Shown here piece by piece: positions 13,053 to 25,086 of a DNA stretch of 64,000 nt (position 1 is its first letter; each line of letters starts with the position of its first letter). The notes under the pieces were generated by a model. The model was not told the origin of the DNA and searched no databases. It saw only the letters and a list, made by a program, of their open reading frames with translations. The translations under genes and the position numbers were made by a program. Source of the DNA: Amaranthus tricolor (Eukaryota > Streptophyta > Magnoliopsida > Caryophyllales > Amaranthaceae); assembly GCF_026212465.1 (NCBI RefSeq), contig NC_080049.1:6409064-6473063 (forward strand), read 5' to 3'.

Positions 13053-14173
13053 AACTTTATTTTTTTTTATTTATAATTTATGGATATTGAGAATTAACCT
13101 AATTCTCATATGAATATCAACAACTACCCCATATCTAAAAATTATGGATCAAAATTGTAAACAAAAGTTATTTATGTTAATTTTAAGCTTTAATTATTCA
13201 ATTGGATTAAGACCCTATAAAGTTTTAGATCCAATTAGATTATAATTTTTAGTATAGTAGATAAAAACTAATCACATAATGTTTTCCTTCACGATGTGAC
13301 ATATAGAGTATCGAAAAAATAATTTAACTAGTTTACTTATGTTCGACTCGCGGATACACGTATTAATTTTATTAATATAATGAGGGTTTGTAATTAGCAT
13401 ATATCACTTTTATTTATGTTTTGATCCATAATTTATAGATACCGAGTAATTTATCGTCTATATTAAAATTTGATGATTTCCAATAACTTATACCTTTTCA
13501 TTTTTTAGTTTACATCCAATTAGAATAAAAAATTTTGTAGTTTAGTAGACAAAAATAAACCAATCACATATTGTTTTCTTTCGTTGTATGAAATCCAGAG
13601 CAGCATAAATATCATTAAATAATCTTTCTTGTATTCCATCTGCAGCAAAATGTATATCGTGTGTTTATGGGAAATAAAATTTACACATCTGTATGCATGC
13701 TCATTACAAAAGCATTCCCACTCCTACTACTCTCACTCAACTCTCACTCATCTTCCTACTAAATATGATCCTTATTGACAAAAGTATTATTGATCAATTT
13801 ATTTTCATATAAATCATAATCCCTTCGTCCTTTTAAAAATAATAATCCATTTATTCCTCATACCTGACGCTATATATTTCACTTTAAATAAGGGGTGGTT
13901 GAAATTCACCATAAATAAAAATGGAATCTGTTGATTTTAAATAATGATCTTAACAAGTTTTTGGACGACCAAATTGTTTAGGTACTATTATATTTTCTAG
14001 ATTTACAAATATATGGAACATTGTTAAATTGAGTTGTCTCTGGTTGGTCGTCCATCAAAGGAAAAAATTAAAATTAAAATCTAATGGGTTAACACAATGG
14101 AATTTGTGTCTTTTATCTTCCCATTATTAATATTTTCGTATATGAAAAAAATGATTTTTTGCAATATATATAG
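13053..14173. other. Spacer between terpene synthase and its broken tandem copy
   Basis: No gene here. It contains an imperfect inverted repeat (ATTATGGATCAAAA near 13140 against TTTTGATCCATAAT near 13420). It also has an imperfect direct duplication of a CCAATTAGA...AATCACATA block (about 13230-13300 and 13508-13590), suggesting a decayed foldback element. The last ~70 bp correspond to the 3' end of intron 5 in the intact gene. Confidence 0.4.
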
Positions 14174-15167
14174 GTAAAAACTATTAGCCAAGCATATCTA
14201 CAAGAGGCGAAATGGTGCCACCAATAATACGTTCCTACACATGAAGAGTACACATGAAGATTGCTCTAATAACCTCACCCCATCAACATGGCGCAGTTGC
14301 CTCCTTTCTTGGCATGGGTGATATTGCAAATGAGAAAGTATTTGAATGGGCATGTCAAGATCCTATGCCTAATATTATAAAAGCTGCAGCTACCATACTC
14401 AGACTCATGAATGACATGGGTAGTCACCAGGTATTAATTTGGTAATGGGTTTTCATTTATAAATTAACTTTTTGACTATGGATATTTTTTATACATTATA
14501 TGAAATGCCTTTCAGGCACAACGTTATGCCATTTACCTTTCTTTTTACATGGCTTATTTTTTGAGGGGTTATTTGAGTGGTTACATTTCCCTTTATCTCA
14601 CATTGGAGGGGTTACAGGTGTGGTCTCTCCACTATCACTACAAAAAAGATTTAATTGTGACGCAATATTTTTTAGACTTCATCAAAATATCATTATTCTT
14701 AGAGTATTGTCCTAATATTTTTATCTTAATTTATGACACTTCCAACAAGTGTCACTAAATATTTTGGTGACATTTGATAAATGACATGATACTGATACCT
14801 TAAATGTCACAATTGACACTATTTTTTAGTGTATATTCCTCCCCCGGACCCTAACTTGATGACTATGACGAAATTTCTTCTTCAATTACTCTAATTTTAT
14901 GATTAAGAATAGTTTGAGCAAAAGCGCAATCACGTGGCGTCGGCCGTGCAATGCATGATAGAGAAGCTAAGAAAAGAAATAGAGGATGCGTGGAAAGATA
15001 TAAATGAAGAAATGCTCCAACCCTACGTGATTCCAAAGCCTATACTTACTCGGATTTTTAACATGGCTCGTTGTGCTGAGGTTATTTAGAAGGACCAAAC
15101 TGATTGTTTAAGGAAACCTTTTAAGGACAAAGTTACATTCATACTTTCTTCTCAAATCCCAATATAA
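14174..15167 (+). pseudogene. Terpene synthase pseudogene, tandem copy of exons 6-7
   Basis: Two blocks match the last exons of the gene at 7083-12951. Block 14174-14430 matches exon 6 and begins after a preserved AG acceptor. It carries a TAA stop in place of the lysine codon after CHQ, plus a 2-bp insertion (extra AC near 14251) that shifts the frame. It is 257 nt against 255 in the intact exon, which confirms the insertion. Its NSE/DTE-type motif has the glutamate at the exon end changed to glutamine (NDMGSHQ). Block 14913-15167 matches exon 7 but lacks 11 codons after MIEK, has a TAG stop where the intact gene has Tyr, and has a second in-frame deletion near the end. Exons 1-5 are absent. 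It arose by partial tandem duplication and cannot encode an active enzyme. Confidence 0.92.
14636..14831. mobile_element. CACTA-type MITE inside the pseudogene intron
   Basis: A 196-bp element starting CACTACAAAAAAGATTTAAT and ending TTTTTTAGTG. The reverse complement of the end reads CACTAAAAAATAGTGTCAAT. It is flanked by the 3-bp duplication TAT (14633-14635 and 14832-14834), as expected for CACTA elements. The interior has TGTCACTAAAT words also found at 32536. Confidence 0.8.
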
Positions 15168-15325
15168 ATATTCCTCTATATTTATTCTGCTTTAATTTTT
15201 CATGTCATTGAAACTGTGTTTGTGTGTGTTTATTTTCATTCCTCTTTATTTTCACTAGTTGGTGGCATTTGTGCATGTACGTGCTCCCTAAAACAATCTA
15301 CTATATTTGAAATATTAATTCTAAT

Positions 15326-15955
15326 TGTTGAGTCACACATTTGATGGGTGCGTTCATGTGGTAACTCTTGGGATGGAATCCCATAAGTATGTCATGAATT
15401 GATGTATTAAGTTGAGTCTTGATGATTGTGATTTATGATGGTGATTAAAAGTATGGATTAATGAGGTAATGAAGTATGAGTTATTCATTGGAGTTATGGG
15501 ACTTAATGAAGAAGTGCAAAGGTTTAATTCTTAATGCTCCTAGAATGCTGTTTTTGACTCTTCATGTACTTGGGGATGTTTCATTATCATTTATTCATAG
15601 TTTTAATGTACTTAATGTTACTTAGTGAGATCTCTCCTATAAATAGAGAGCTCTCATTCACACAAAAAACACATCATCCACAAAAATACACCCCAAGCCA
15701 AACACTAGCCTATATCTCTTCTCTATTGTAATTCTCCATATTTGAGAGTTATTTGAACTCCTTTGTTAATATAAAAGATACTACACACCGGAGGACGTAG
15801 TTTAAGTTGGGTGAATCTCGTTAAATCTTTGTGTCGTTTTATTGCTTTACTTTCTTCTACAAACATCGATATCATTGATAGCTTAATTTGTTTGTCACAA
15901 AACCTCATATATTCGATCTTGACAATATTGGAGTTTGAAACACATTGTTTGAACT
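15326..15955 (+). mobile_element. Probable Copia-type solo LTR
   Basis: Starts TGTTGAGTCACACATTTGAT, has a TATA box (CCTATAAATAGAGAGCTCTC near 15640), and shares the GGAGGACGTAG ... GGGTGAA ... CTTTGTGTC block with the solo LTRs at 37394 and 51991. The duplication CTAAT (15321-15325 and 15956-15960) flanks it, but the right end reads GAACT rather than CA, so the right border could be worn or misplaced. No internal coding region is attached. Confidence 0.6.
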
Positions 15956-16339
15956 CTAATATAGCATCGTTTTCACTAATGAAATAATGTTTAACAGTTT
16001 ACTTAATCATATTTTAATTGCAAATGTTTAATTGAAATCTTTACAATGTAGTTGAATTTAAGTTATTCACGTTGACGTTATCGAAATAGTCAACAACTAG
16101 TTCAGTTTCATAATAGATTATTTAACAAGGTAGCACAAGTTTTGTAAAAGACGGTAAGAATGCAACTGACTATACAAAAGAAATACTTATTCTAGAATTA
16201 AACAATTATATAGGATCAATCGATTGATAAAATATCCATGATATAAGGCCGTTTGAATCGGCTCGTTTGTAGGCCTTTCTTATTATAGTTAATTAATTAA
16301 CCTTAATCATGAATTAAGTTAATTTTAATATTTGTTCAA

Positions 16340-16584
16340 AAAATCGATCAGTGCTACGCTGCTTAGTTCTGTTGTTAGTATTTCTACTTGTCACCGGAAG
16401 ATGACGGTATTGGATAGGCATGGACATATGGGTGAGAGTAGAGGGCTGGAATTGTCCATTGGAAATCTTCTTACATGTATCAAGGACGCCTACCTTGAGG
16501 ATGGCGTGCATTGGGTGTTTGGGTTTAAACACGGGTGTAAGCTTATCATTGAAGCTCATGACCACTTTTATTGTAAGAAGATTA
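16340..16584 (+). mobile_element. Copia gag-pre-integrase fragment, target of the CACTA insertion
   Basis: This 245-bp block is close to 24207-24440 in the Copia element downstream (both encode STCHR-MTVLDRHGH and LTC-KDAYLED). It therefore comes from a second copy of that family. It stops abruptly where the CACTA terminus begins at 16585, so the CACTA element inserted into it. It includes the open frame at 16332-16616, which is not an independent gene. Confidence 0.75.
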
Positions 16585-16619
16585 CACTACTGGAAAAAAA
16601 ACGTATATGCTGGTAATCA

Positions 16620-16772
16620 TTTGCTGCGGTTTTTAATATACGCAGCAATAAATAGGAAAAAAAATTAGAAAAAAAAAATAGTCAACAAATGCTGCGGTTT
16701 TCTAGTTGCCCGCAGCATATAACCTTATGGATCATCAAATGCTGCGGTTTTTGCTTTGCCCGCAGTATATAA
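16620..16772. repeat. Left subterminal hairpin repeats of the CACTA element
   Basis: Three TGCTGCGG-based units, each followed closely by a CGCAGCA or CCGCAG word that can pair back. They are likely transposase-binding sites by analogy with En/Spm. Related units lie at the opposite end of the element. Confidence 0.8.
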
Positions 16773-17385
16773 CCTCTTCAAAAACTCGTCTATTAACGTT
16801 AAAATGCAAAACATTCATCTTCATTCTGCTGTTTCATTAAACTACCAGCGACTGTTTCATTCTCTTTCAAAAACCTCTTCAAATAACCCACGACTGTTTC
16901 TTCTCTTCAATCCCTCTTCTTCATCATCTTTGTTCTTGCTCTTCTTCATCATCTACTGCTTCAAACTGCACGACTGTACGTACATTGTTGTTGCTCTTCT
17001 TAAACCCACGAAAAACCCATGAAATTTGGGCTTAGTTCTTGCTCTTCTTTAAGGTATAGTTTTTAAAGCTTAGTTCTCAAACCCATTGTTGTTCAAGCTT
17101 CATTAATTGTGTTTTAGGGCTTAGTTTTTTTATACTAATTCTTTTTTTTTTCATTGTATAGGTTATACACAACCCAAAACCCACGAAAATTCAAGGTATA
17201 ATTTTCATTTTGATTATGAAAATTAGGTTTAAATTTATCATAATTTATCAATGTGTATGTAGTTGTTGTTTTTAAGTTTTAAATTTATCTTACATTTCAT
17301 GTTTTGTTATATTAGAGTTCGTTAAGTATATATGTTAAAATTTGTTATTAATCTTGTTTTGAATTAATTAATCACACTAATTAGG

Positions 17386-19590
17386 ATGACAAAAGATCAT
17401 TCTTGGATGTATGGAAGCATTGAATCGTCAGAATTTATTGATGGCGTATTAGAGTTTTGTAGTATTGCGGTTGAACATCAAGTTAGGGCGTGGGGAGTTG
17501 GTTTTTATTGCCCATGTGTCACTTGTGGCAATGTATCAAAGGTAGATAGTGTTCATATCCTTAGGGAGCACATACTTCGACGTGGGTTTAGACTTCAATA
17601 TCATGTTTGGGTTTGGCATGGTGAGGAGGGAGTTTACAAAGAGAAAAGTGTTGTTGAGGACGTCAATAATGTGGCTGATGTCAATGAGGATGTAGTAGAT
17701 CATATTGATGGGTATGAGACAGATGAAGAGAATGTTGATGAGGATGTGGACCGTATTGATGAGATGATGGAAGAAGTCGAGGATGACTTAGGAAAACGTC
17801 CTCGTGTTTTGACTTATTAACAGAGGCTTCTCAAAAGCCTTTGTACCCTGGATGTACAATGTTCACCAAACTAACAGCAATGTTGACAATTTTCAACATT
17901 TAGTCAAAGTTCAATTGGAGTGACGCTAGTTTCACAATGTTATTAGAAGCGTTACGTGAGATGCTTCCTGAGGGAAATGAACTTCCAAAGTCGACATATT
18001 ATGCCAAAAAGCTCATGTGTCCTTTCGGCTTAGAGAACTAGAAGATTCATTCGTGTCTGAATGATTGTGTGTTGTATCAGAATGAAAACGAGAACTTAGA
18101 AGAGTGTCCTAGGTGTGGCTTATCGCGCTACAAGCGTAAAGGGACTCGGGATGCTAAAGGGCCCCCGGCTAAGGTATTGTGGTATCTTCCAATAATACGT
18201 AGATTCAAGTGCTTGTTTTCTATAAAGAAAGATGCGTTAAATTTGAGGTGGCATGCAGATAGGGTGAAGAAAGGTCACTTGCTCACACATCCATCTGATT
18301 CTCCGAAGTGGAAGAGTATTGATAGGTTGCATAAGACTTTTGGGGATGAGGTTCGTAATTTAAGGCTCGGACTGTGTACGAATGGAATGAACCCATTCGG
18401 CAATCTTAGTTCTCAACATAGTATTTGGCCGGTACTGTTAGTGATCTATAATTTGCCACCTTGGTTGTGTATGAAGCATAAGTACATTATGCTTTCACTT
18501 CTTATCTCGGGTTCTAAACAACCTGGCAATGACATAGATGTATATCTTGCACCTCTCGTTGAAGATTTGAGAAAGATGTGGGATAAAGGCGTTTCCGTGT
18601 TTGATGCATATGCTAATGAGGAGTTCACGTTGCGTGCAATGCTTTTATGCACCGTTAATGATTTCCCAGCATATGGAAACTTATCGGGGTATAAGAACAA
18701 AGGGAAGAAAGCATGCCCAATATGTATCGATGACATGGAATCCACGTGGATTCCTAAGTGCAAACACGTATTCATGCACCATCGAAAGTTCCTCCCACGA
18801 GATCACCAATATCGTAAGAAGAAGAAGATGTTCAACGGGGAGGTTAAGGACCGTGTAGCTCGTCGACCGTTGACCGGTTATGAGGTTTATGATCAGGTTA
18901 AGGGAGTTGAGATTGTATTTGGTAAAACAGGGCAAGTGCAAGGGGATGAAGACCGATTATGGAAAAATGAATCAATCTTTTGAAAGCTTCCATATTGGAG
19001 AGATCTACATGTTAGGCATTGTCTTGACGTTATGCCATACTCGGGACTCTTATGAACATTCCGGGTAAGACAAAGGATGTTAGGGCCGTGCGAGATTGGT
19101 TTGAATGTAATGGTCTTCGTCCGGAGTTGTGAGCATATGTTAAGGTGAGTAAGAAAAGAAATAGAGCTGATGAAGTTGGTGGTAGTAACAAGGGAAAGGG
19201 CGGTAAGAAGAAGATGAGTAATGACAACGTTTATTTGCCTCCAGCTTGCTACACATTGTCCAAAGCAGAGAAGCGGGCATTTTGTGAGTCTTTGTATGGC
19301 ATTAAGGTTCTGTCTGGGTACTCATACAACATGAAGAGATTTATGACCCTATATGGTGAGTTGAAGTTGGGAAGCATGAAATCTCATGATTGCCATGTAA
19401 TGATGCAAGTGTCTTACCAATTGCAATCCGTGGAATACTGCCAAAACATGTGAGATATGCTATTACCGAGCTATATTCATTCTTCAACACAATTTGTATT
19501 AAAGTTCTTGATCCCTTTAGACTTGATGCTCTTCAAGTCGACTTGATTGTAACTTTATGCAAGTTTGAGATGAGGAAATACGCAAAATGA
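17386..19590 (+). pseudogene. CACTA transposase (TNP2/transposase_21 type) pseudogene
   Basis: The first part (17386-17820, 144 residues) is a transposase-associated domain: a CPC..CGN zinc-like motif, the W.HGE signature, then an acidic Glu/Asp-rich tail. The second part (about 17820-18983) matches the transposase_21 core, with ECPRCGLSRYK, GPPAKVLWYLPI and RRFKCLF, then LRWHA, the NDFPAYGNLSG motif and the CPIC zinc-binding motif. The third part (about 19145-19590) matches the DUF4218 region (KSHDCHVMMQ, IAIRGILPKHVR). The parts are split by in-frame stops near 17900 and 18040 and by frameshifts near 18980 and 19410, and the reading stops before the DUF4218 end. No functional transposase can be made; mobilisation would need one from elsewhere. 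Confidence 0.9.
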
Positions 19591-19841
19591 AAGACAAAAT
19601 TGCCGCATATCTTGCTAATTTTTGTTCTTGGTAAATAATGTAATTAATTAGTTTAGATTTAGAACTTTAATTTGCATATGTACATATTATTATATTATAT
19701 ATACGATCGAGAGTTTACAAAGAGATTATTGGTGATTATTGGTGTTAATTGGTGATTATCATTGGATTAATCATTGTTTATTACATTGTACATTATTGGA
19801 TTATTTAATAGTATTAAACGAAAAAAGAAAAAAAAATAATA

Positions 19842-19964
19842 AATGCTGCAGGCCTTCCTAAAACCGCAACATATAGTCATACTATGCTGCGGTTTTAAGG
19901 AGGCCCGCAGCATATAGTGTATGACTATATGCTGCGGTGTTTGGGATGCCCGCAACATATAGTG
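19842..19964. repeat. Right subterminal hairpin repeats of the CACTA element
   Basis: Three units of the form TGCTGC(A/G)G...CCGCA(A/G)CATATAGT pair internally and match those at 16620-16772. They mark the right side of the element although the terminal repeat itself is missing. Confidence 0.8.
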
Positions 19965-20407
19965 CACTATTAATTCATGATGGACCTTATATTTTTGTGA
20001 AAGAATATTAAAAAAGTGTTCAAGTGCCTATACATGAACCTGAATATTCTTGAATTGATATTTAAAATGTATTTAAAATTTTCTTTTCTGTTAACTAATA
20101 TATTTTGATTAAGTCCAACAAAGTATAATTGAATTTCCTATTGCACTAGTGCTATAGAAACATACGGGACAAATTAGTCGTTACCGATAAAAAAAAATTG
20201 AATAGGAGATGAAAATCAATATATATAATCGACAAATAATAAATCAAAAGGAACTCATCGAATTCAATCAAGAAGATAACCAACCAGTTGATGTTAATTA
20301 TCAAGAACCTTTATCAAGTCTCAGCCCAAAGGTTGTTTCTTTTTGTAGTGACCCTAGATGATCTAATCGATCAATGAGACATGCCTTATTGCATGTTACA
20401 TACTGGT

Positions 20408-21230
20408 GAGTTTTGGTAGATGAGACCAGAGAACGGGTAATTGCTAAGTTGGAACTATGGAGCCAAGAGCTGGAGACACAAAGTTTCAAATTTGTTTGAA
20501 GCAATGTTAGACAGAGTACATGGAGTATCACTTAGGCACAAACGAGATAACGAAAGACACTATAAAGCTAGAAGAGAAAGAAATTGCTCCAAGTGGATGC
20601 TTCAAATATCGTGGGTCTATATTTCAAAGTAGTAAAGAAAACCAAGAAGATGTGACCCATAGATTTAAGTGTGGATGGTGAAAATCGAGAGCGACTAATA
20701 GAATATTATGTGATCAAGGTGTGCCTAAAGTTAAATTAAAGGGCGTGTTTTTTCTTTTGAACGGCTATCAAACAAGTGCTACTATATGAATTAGAATGCT
20801 GGCATGAAAGATGAGGCTAGCAAATATGCGCATGCTTTGATGGATTTATGGGAATATTTAAAGGGATAGAAATTGAAAAAAAGATACCTGAAAGGAATAA
20901 GTGTTGCAAATATCGAGGAAAAAAATAGAGAATCATTTAAATTAGTTTGGGCATGTGTAAAGACAATGTATTAGTGAGTTAGTAAGGAATATAAAGAGTT
21001 GGAGCTCTGAATACTTTAAATGAAGGCGAGGAAAAGCGAAAGACTTGGAGGATTGGAGTGTAAAGGTATTTGAAGGATCATGACATACGAATTAAGATGG
21101 TAGAAATTCAAGATGAATGGGGAAGAAGAATCCTTGTGGACGACCATTAAAACAGATATATTAGTCCATATAGTTGACCCCAATCTTTTGGAATTAAGGC
21201 TCTGACATTATTATTATTGTTGTTGTTATT
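20408..21230 (+). pseudogene. RTE-type LINE reverse transcriptase, 3' end remnant
   Basis: Conceptual translation in shifting frames gives the C-terminal part of a plant RTE-like non-LTR reverse transcriptase: VLVDETRE, KLELWSQELE, the FKY-GSIFQ strand, EDVTHR, then LKG...TAIK..LLYELECW. The tail PHSVDP-like DNA (GACCCCAATCTTTTGGAATT) followed by a (TTA/TTG)n tract ends the element at about 21230, as typical for this clade. Many stops and frameshifts show it is dead. The catalytic YADD region is not visible. Confidence 0.7.
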
Positions 21231-21539
21231 TTTGCTTGCAAAATTTTTAATGGGGTTCCATTGTTACTTCCATAGAAGAAGCTTAAGATCTTAGCGTTTT
21301 GTAATAAGATGACCTCATCATAATACCTATCACTCATGAGCTTCTTTTAAATGAAGATGATGGTATCTACCTTTGTCTTTCCCTAGCATGGTCTTGAGAG
21401 CAGAAACTTGGTTGCTCATATTCATCATAATGATGGCAGTGATGAGGGGAAGATCCAAAGGAAATCACTCTAATCAAGTAAGGAAAAGTAATCTATTAAA
21501 CTGCTATCTGTGCATATCTATAGATTTTCTAATCAAGTA

Positions 21540-21980
21540 TTTCCCTACGAAGAAGCGAAAAAACAATGATAAGATGACAATGAAAGCTTTTTAGAGCAAC
21601 TATGGTTCTTATGATGGATCTGAACATGAAAGTAATGAAATGACTAAGTTATGTTTGATGGAAAAAGAGGACTCAAACGAGCCAAAGCTACCTATAAAGG
21701 TAATAGCAGAGCATCTAGTTTTAGGACATGAAGATGCTCTTATTGAAATTTGACATAATATGTTATGACATGAAGAAAAATATATTAATATATAAAGAAA
21801 ATAATCTAAGAGATGATTTATTAAAAAAAAAACTCTCAAAATCTATAAACAAAGAATTAAATAATATTAAGAAATATGAGTCAACTACTGAATCAAAAAA
21901 AGTAACTTTACTTTTGCTCTCGGAATTAAGGTCCGACCCTATAATCTACTTGAGACCGAAGGTTAAGAGGCTAATGAATG
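21540..21980 (+). pseudogene. Possible Copia gag linker remnant
   Basis: The segment encodes KKRKNNDKMTMKAF, an acidic stretch and TKLCLMEKED, then a lysine-rich coiled-coil-like run. This resembles the region after the zinc knuckle in some plant Copia gag proteins (the K-MKATW...E-ANLCLMA pattern). Frames are broken. Weak assignment. Confidence 0.35.
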
Positions 21981-22371
21981 TGAGTTTTTCTTTTCAATGG
22001 AAATGTAAGGGATAATATGGCTTTCTTGCACGATCTACTCAAATTGAATCAAATCTGCAAAAAAGGTTATTTGCTTAATGTTTTGACGTCCATAAAGGGT
22101 GACATTATTAACTTCATTGATTAAATATAATGGATTTTGTTTAAATGATGAAAATTTAATTTAGTATAATATCAGTTAAAAAGTTTTTAATCATGAAAAC
22201 GTTTTATATAAAATATTTCAAACAATAATATAGATATACTTATATTAGACCTGCGAGAAATTGATCCAAAACCCAATCGAAAAAATTGGGTTGAAACCTG
22301 AAAATTGTGACCTAAAAAATGACTGAACTTGAGAAACCCATTAAAAAACGGGATGATTGGGTAAGGGTCGG

Positions 22372-22965
22372 TGTTGGTATATTGTGACTTGAACAAGAGT
22401 GTATATACGGTTGAAGATGAAGCATGATGAAGATGAAGTTCAGTGAGCCAACGTCAAATAAGCATTGGTAGGCATAGCAAGATAAGACTTGTGGGCTGTA
22501 GACTCTGTTTTGGAAACTGAGCCTGGTCGAGAGTCTGTATCAATTCCGTGTGTCTAGAGAAGCAACGGTTTGAAGAGCAACAGTTAAAGCTGACTCGGCG
22601 GATAAGTTCTTGAGTGATACAGCCGAGTCGGCTGATGCTACGGGAAAAGCGATTTTGTCTTTTCCTTTGGCAGGTTTCTTTGTAATTTTTTCCTTATTTA
22701 TTTTTATTAAGAGGTTTACTATATAAACCCCACTTTTAATCAAGGTTGGGTTATGCAACATAAAGTGAGGAAAAACAAAGAGAGAAAAAGCAAAGAGAGC
22801 CATTGTTAGGACTTCTCATGTTCATCTTATAATCTCCCAGTTTATAGTGAAAGTTTTATTCTCGGTGCCAGTGGATGTAACTATCACACTGATAGTGAAC
22901 CATGTTAATTTCTCGGTGTGATTTTCTTTATTGCTTGTTTGAATCTTTTTTTTTATTGTTTTTCA
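22372..22965 (+). repeat. 5' LTR of the Copia element
   Basis: Starts TGTTGGTATATTGTGACTTG. It matches 29535-30150 along its length, including GACTCTGTTTTGGAAACTG, TCTCCCAGTTTATAGTGAAA and TTTTATTCTCGGTGCC. The primer-binding site follows at once. The right end is estimated from where similarity with the 3' LTR stops. Confidence 0.8.
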
Positions 22966-23011
22966 ATCAAGAGCTCAGGTTTATTCCTAGGAAGAGTTTT
23001 TGAGGGAAACA

Positions 23012-25086
23012 ATGGCAGGAGATTTTATAATAAGGATTGAGAAATTTAATGGGAAAAATAGCTTTGGCTATGGCAGATTTAGATGAAGGTGTTATTGAAA
23101 CATCAGCAAATTTAGCGTCTGTTGATCCCAAAGAGTGCGGTGTCTACATCGGGATATGGAGACGGATTGACTAATGAACAGTTAGTAGTGACGGAAGAAA
23201 AGGCTTATTTTACCATCTTGCTAAGCCTTGATGATCACATCATCACGGAGGTAGCTAATTAGGAGACGACCGCGAAATTATGGTTAAAGTTGAAGTTATT
23301 CTACATGACTAAATTATTAACCAACAAATTGATACTGAAACAATGGTTGTTTAGCCTTAGGAAGCAGTCAGGTAAGTCATTAAGGGATCATTAATATCTT
23401 AATTCTATTTTATTGGATTTGCGCAATGTAGATGTTAAGATAGATGATGAGGATGATGCGTTAATATTGCTTGTGTCTCTACCGTCTAGCTTTTAGAACA
23501 TTGTGGAGTCTTTTTTGGTTGCAAAGACTTGTTGACGCTAGTAGAAGTGAAGGCAACACTTTATACTTGGGAGTTGTGTCAAAAGGCGATAGGTGATAAC
23601 GGGGATTGTGGTAGTGGGTTAGTTGTTATAAGTGTAAAAATTCTAAAAAAAACAGGGTCAAACAGTAGTAACGGTGCTAGGTCGGGTACTAGGAATATAA
23701 CATGTTATTATTGTAAGGAACTAGGACATTTTAGGTCTAGTTGTTCTGAATTAAAGAATAAATGTCAAGCCACTATAGTTGAAACTAAATAAATAAGAGC
23801 TATGATTTAGAGAAAGACTTAGCATTGATCAGTTGTGTTGAGTCTAGTAATTTGTTTGATAGTTGGGTTCTTAATTCTAGTAGTTCGTTCCTTACGAGTC
23901 CTCGTCGTGATTGGATTGATACTTAAGAGTCTTGTTTTGGGGGTTCAATTACAGTTGCTCATGGTACTTAATGTGAAGTAGTGGGTATTGGTTCCACAAG
24001 ACATCGAACCATTAATAGGAAAAGGATTACTTTGACTAGAGTTAGGCATGTTCATGTATTGGGGAAGAACTTGATTCGCTTTGGACCTTAGATGATTTGG
24101 TGGTCAAGGGTGAGTTTAGGAATAGGAAAGTGAGTGTCTTTAAGGGTTTGAATTTGATACTTAGGACTATTAAGGTGAAATCCCTTTATGTCTTTCAGGG
24201 TGTTACACTACTTAAATCTGTTGTTCGTAATTCTACTTGTCACAGGAATATGACGGTTTTGGATAGGCATGGTCATATAGGTAGGAGTAAAGGGCTAGAA
24301 TTGTCCATTAGAAATCTTCTTACATGTGTCAAGGACGCCTACCTTGAGGATGACGTGCATTGGGTGTTTAGATTTTACACACGGGTGTAAGCTTAACGTT
24401 GAAGCTCATGACCACATCTAATGGTAAGAAGATTAGTTGGCTACATTTGGACATATTGTTTTGTGGATTTATTGTGTTTTGTGTTTTAGGTACTATGTAG
24501 CATCATATCTATGGGATAACACCATTGCAGAGCGATGCTACAGGATTAGTGAATCGGATCTTGTCAAGGAGAGTCTTATGCAAGCTCTTTCATACTTGGT
24601 TGTTAAGACGATACTGGATTAGTTTATTCGATCAGGGTTTATACATGGGAATAGAGGTGACCAATTTGTATGTGATGTAGCCTTGTTGGTATCGCGTTAT
24701 CTCATGTTTGGAGTCTTGCATGGCTTTGGTGTGTTGTTTTATATTTTGCAACTATTGGTTATAATGATAATGGTATTGAGTTTGAGGTGGATTGATGGTG
24801 TTGATGTTGCCCCAGGTATCTCACGGACTGTGATTTCTTATACATCTTCATCTCTATGGATAACTTTAAAGGAGTCGTTACAGAATACATTCCACCAACC
24901 TAAAGGGTTTCAAGAGAAACCTATATGTGTTATCGAGAATTCTAATAGGTTGGTTGTAGGGAGTGTTGTTTTAGTTGCTAGAATTGTTGTAGGTTATGCA
25001 TTGAACCTCGTGGGTTTACCAAGGTTGGTAGAGTCACTTGAATCTCCAACTTATGAGTATGTTGTAGAGTATAGTGAGCCGACATA
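23012..25086 (+). pseudogene. Copia gag-pol pseudogene (gag to integrase-like region)
   Basis: An ATG at 23012 begins MAGDFIIRIEKFNGKN, a Copia gag N-terminus, followed by a frameshifted gag body. Position 23529-23792 carries the CCHC knuckle CYYCKELGHFRSSC. Next comes a protease-like SWVLNSSSSFLTSP in which the catalytic LDSG is altered to LNSS. Around 24180-24400 lies a GAG-pre-integrase domain (RHGHIGRSKGLELSIRNLL). Integrase catalytic residues are not recognisable afterwards, and the reverse transcriptase could not be identified. Numerous stops and frameshifts show the copy is inactive. Confidence 0.75.

Larger units (their letters stand above)
16585..19965 (+). mobile_element. CACTA (En/Spm) DNA transposon, decayed, right terminus lost
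   Basis: The left terminus CACTACTGGAAAAAAA directly follows the Copia fragment. Subterminal hairpin-forming repeats TGCTGCGG...CCGCAGCA occur at about 16620-16772 and again at 19842-19964, as usual for CACTA subterminal regions. The transposase pseudogene lies between them. The expected right terminus (reverse complement of the left, ending CCAGTAGTG) is not present after 19965, so the right end is truncated and no 3-bp duplication can be checked. Confidence 0.85.

Noticed and set aside
18446..18941. Minus-strand frames of 86-109 residues
   Set aside because: They are antisense shadows of the CACTA transposase region.
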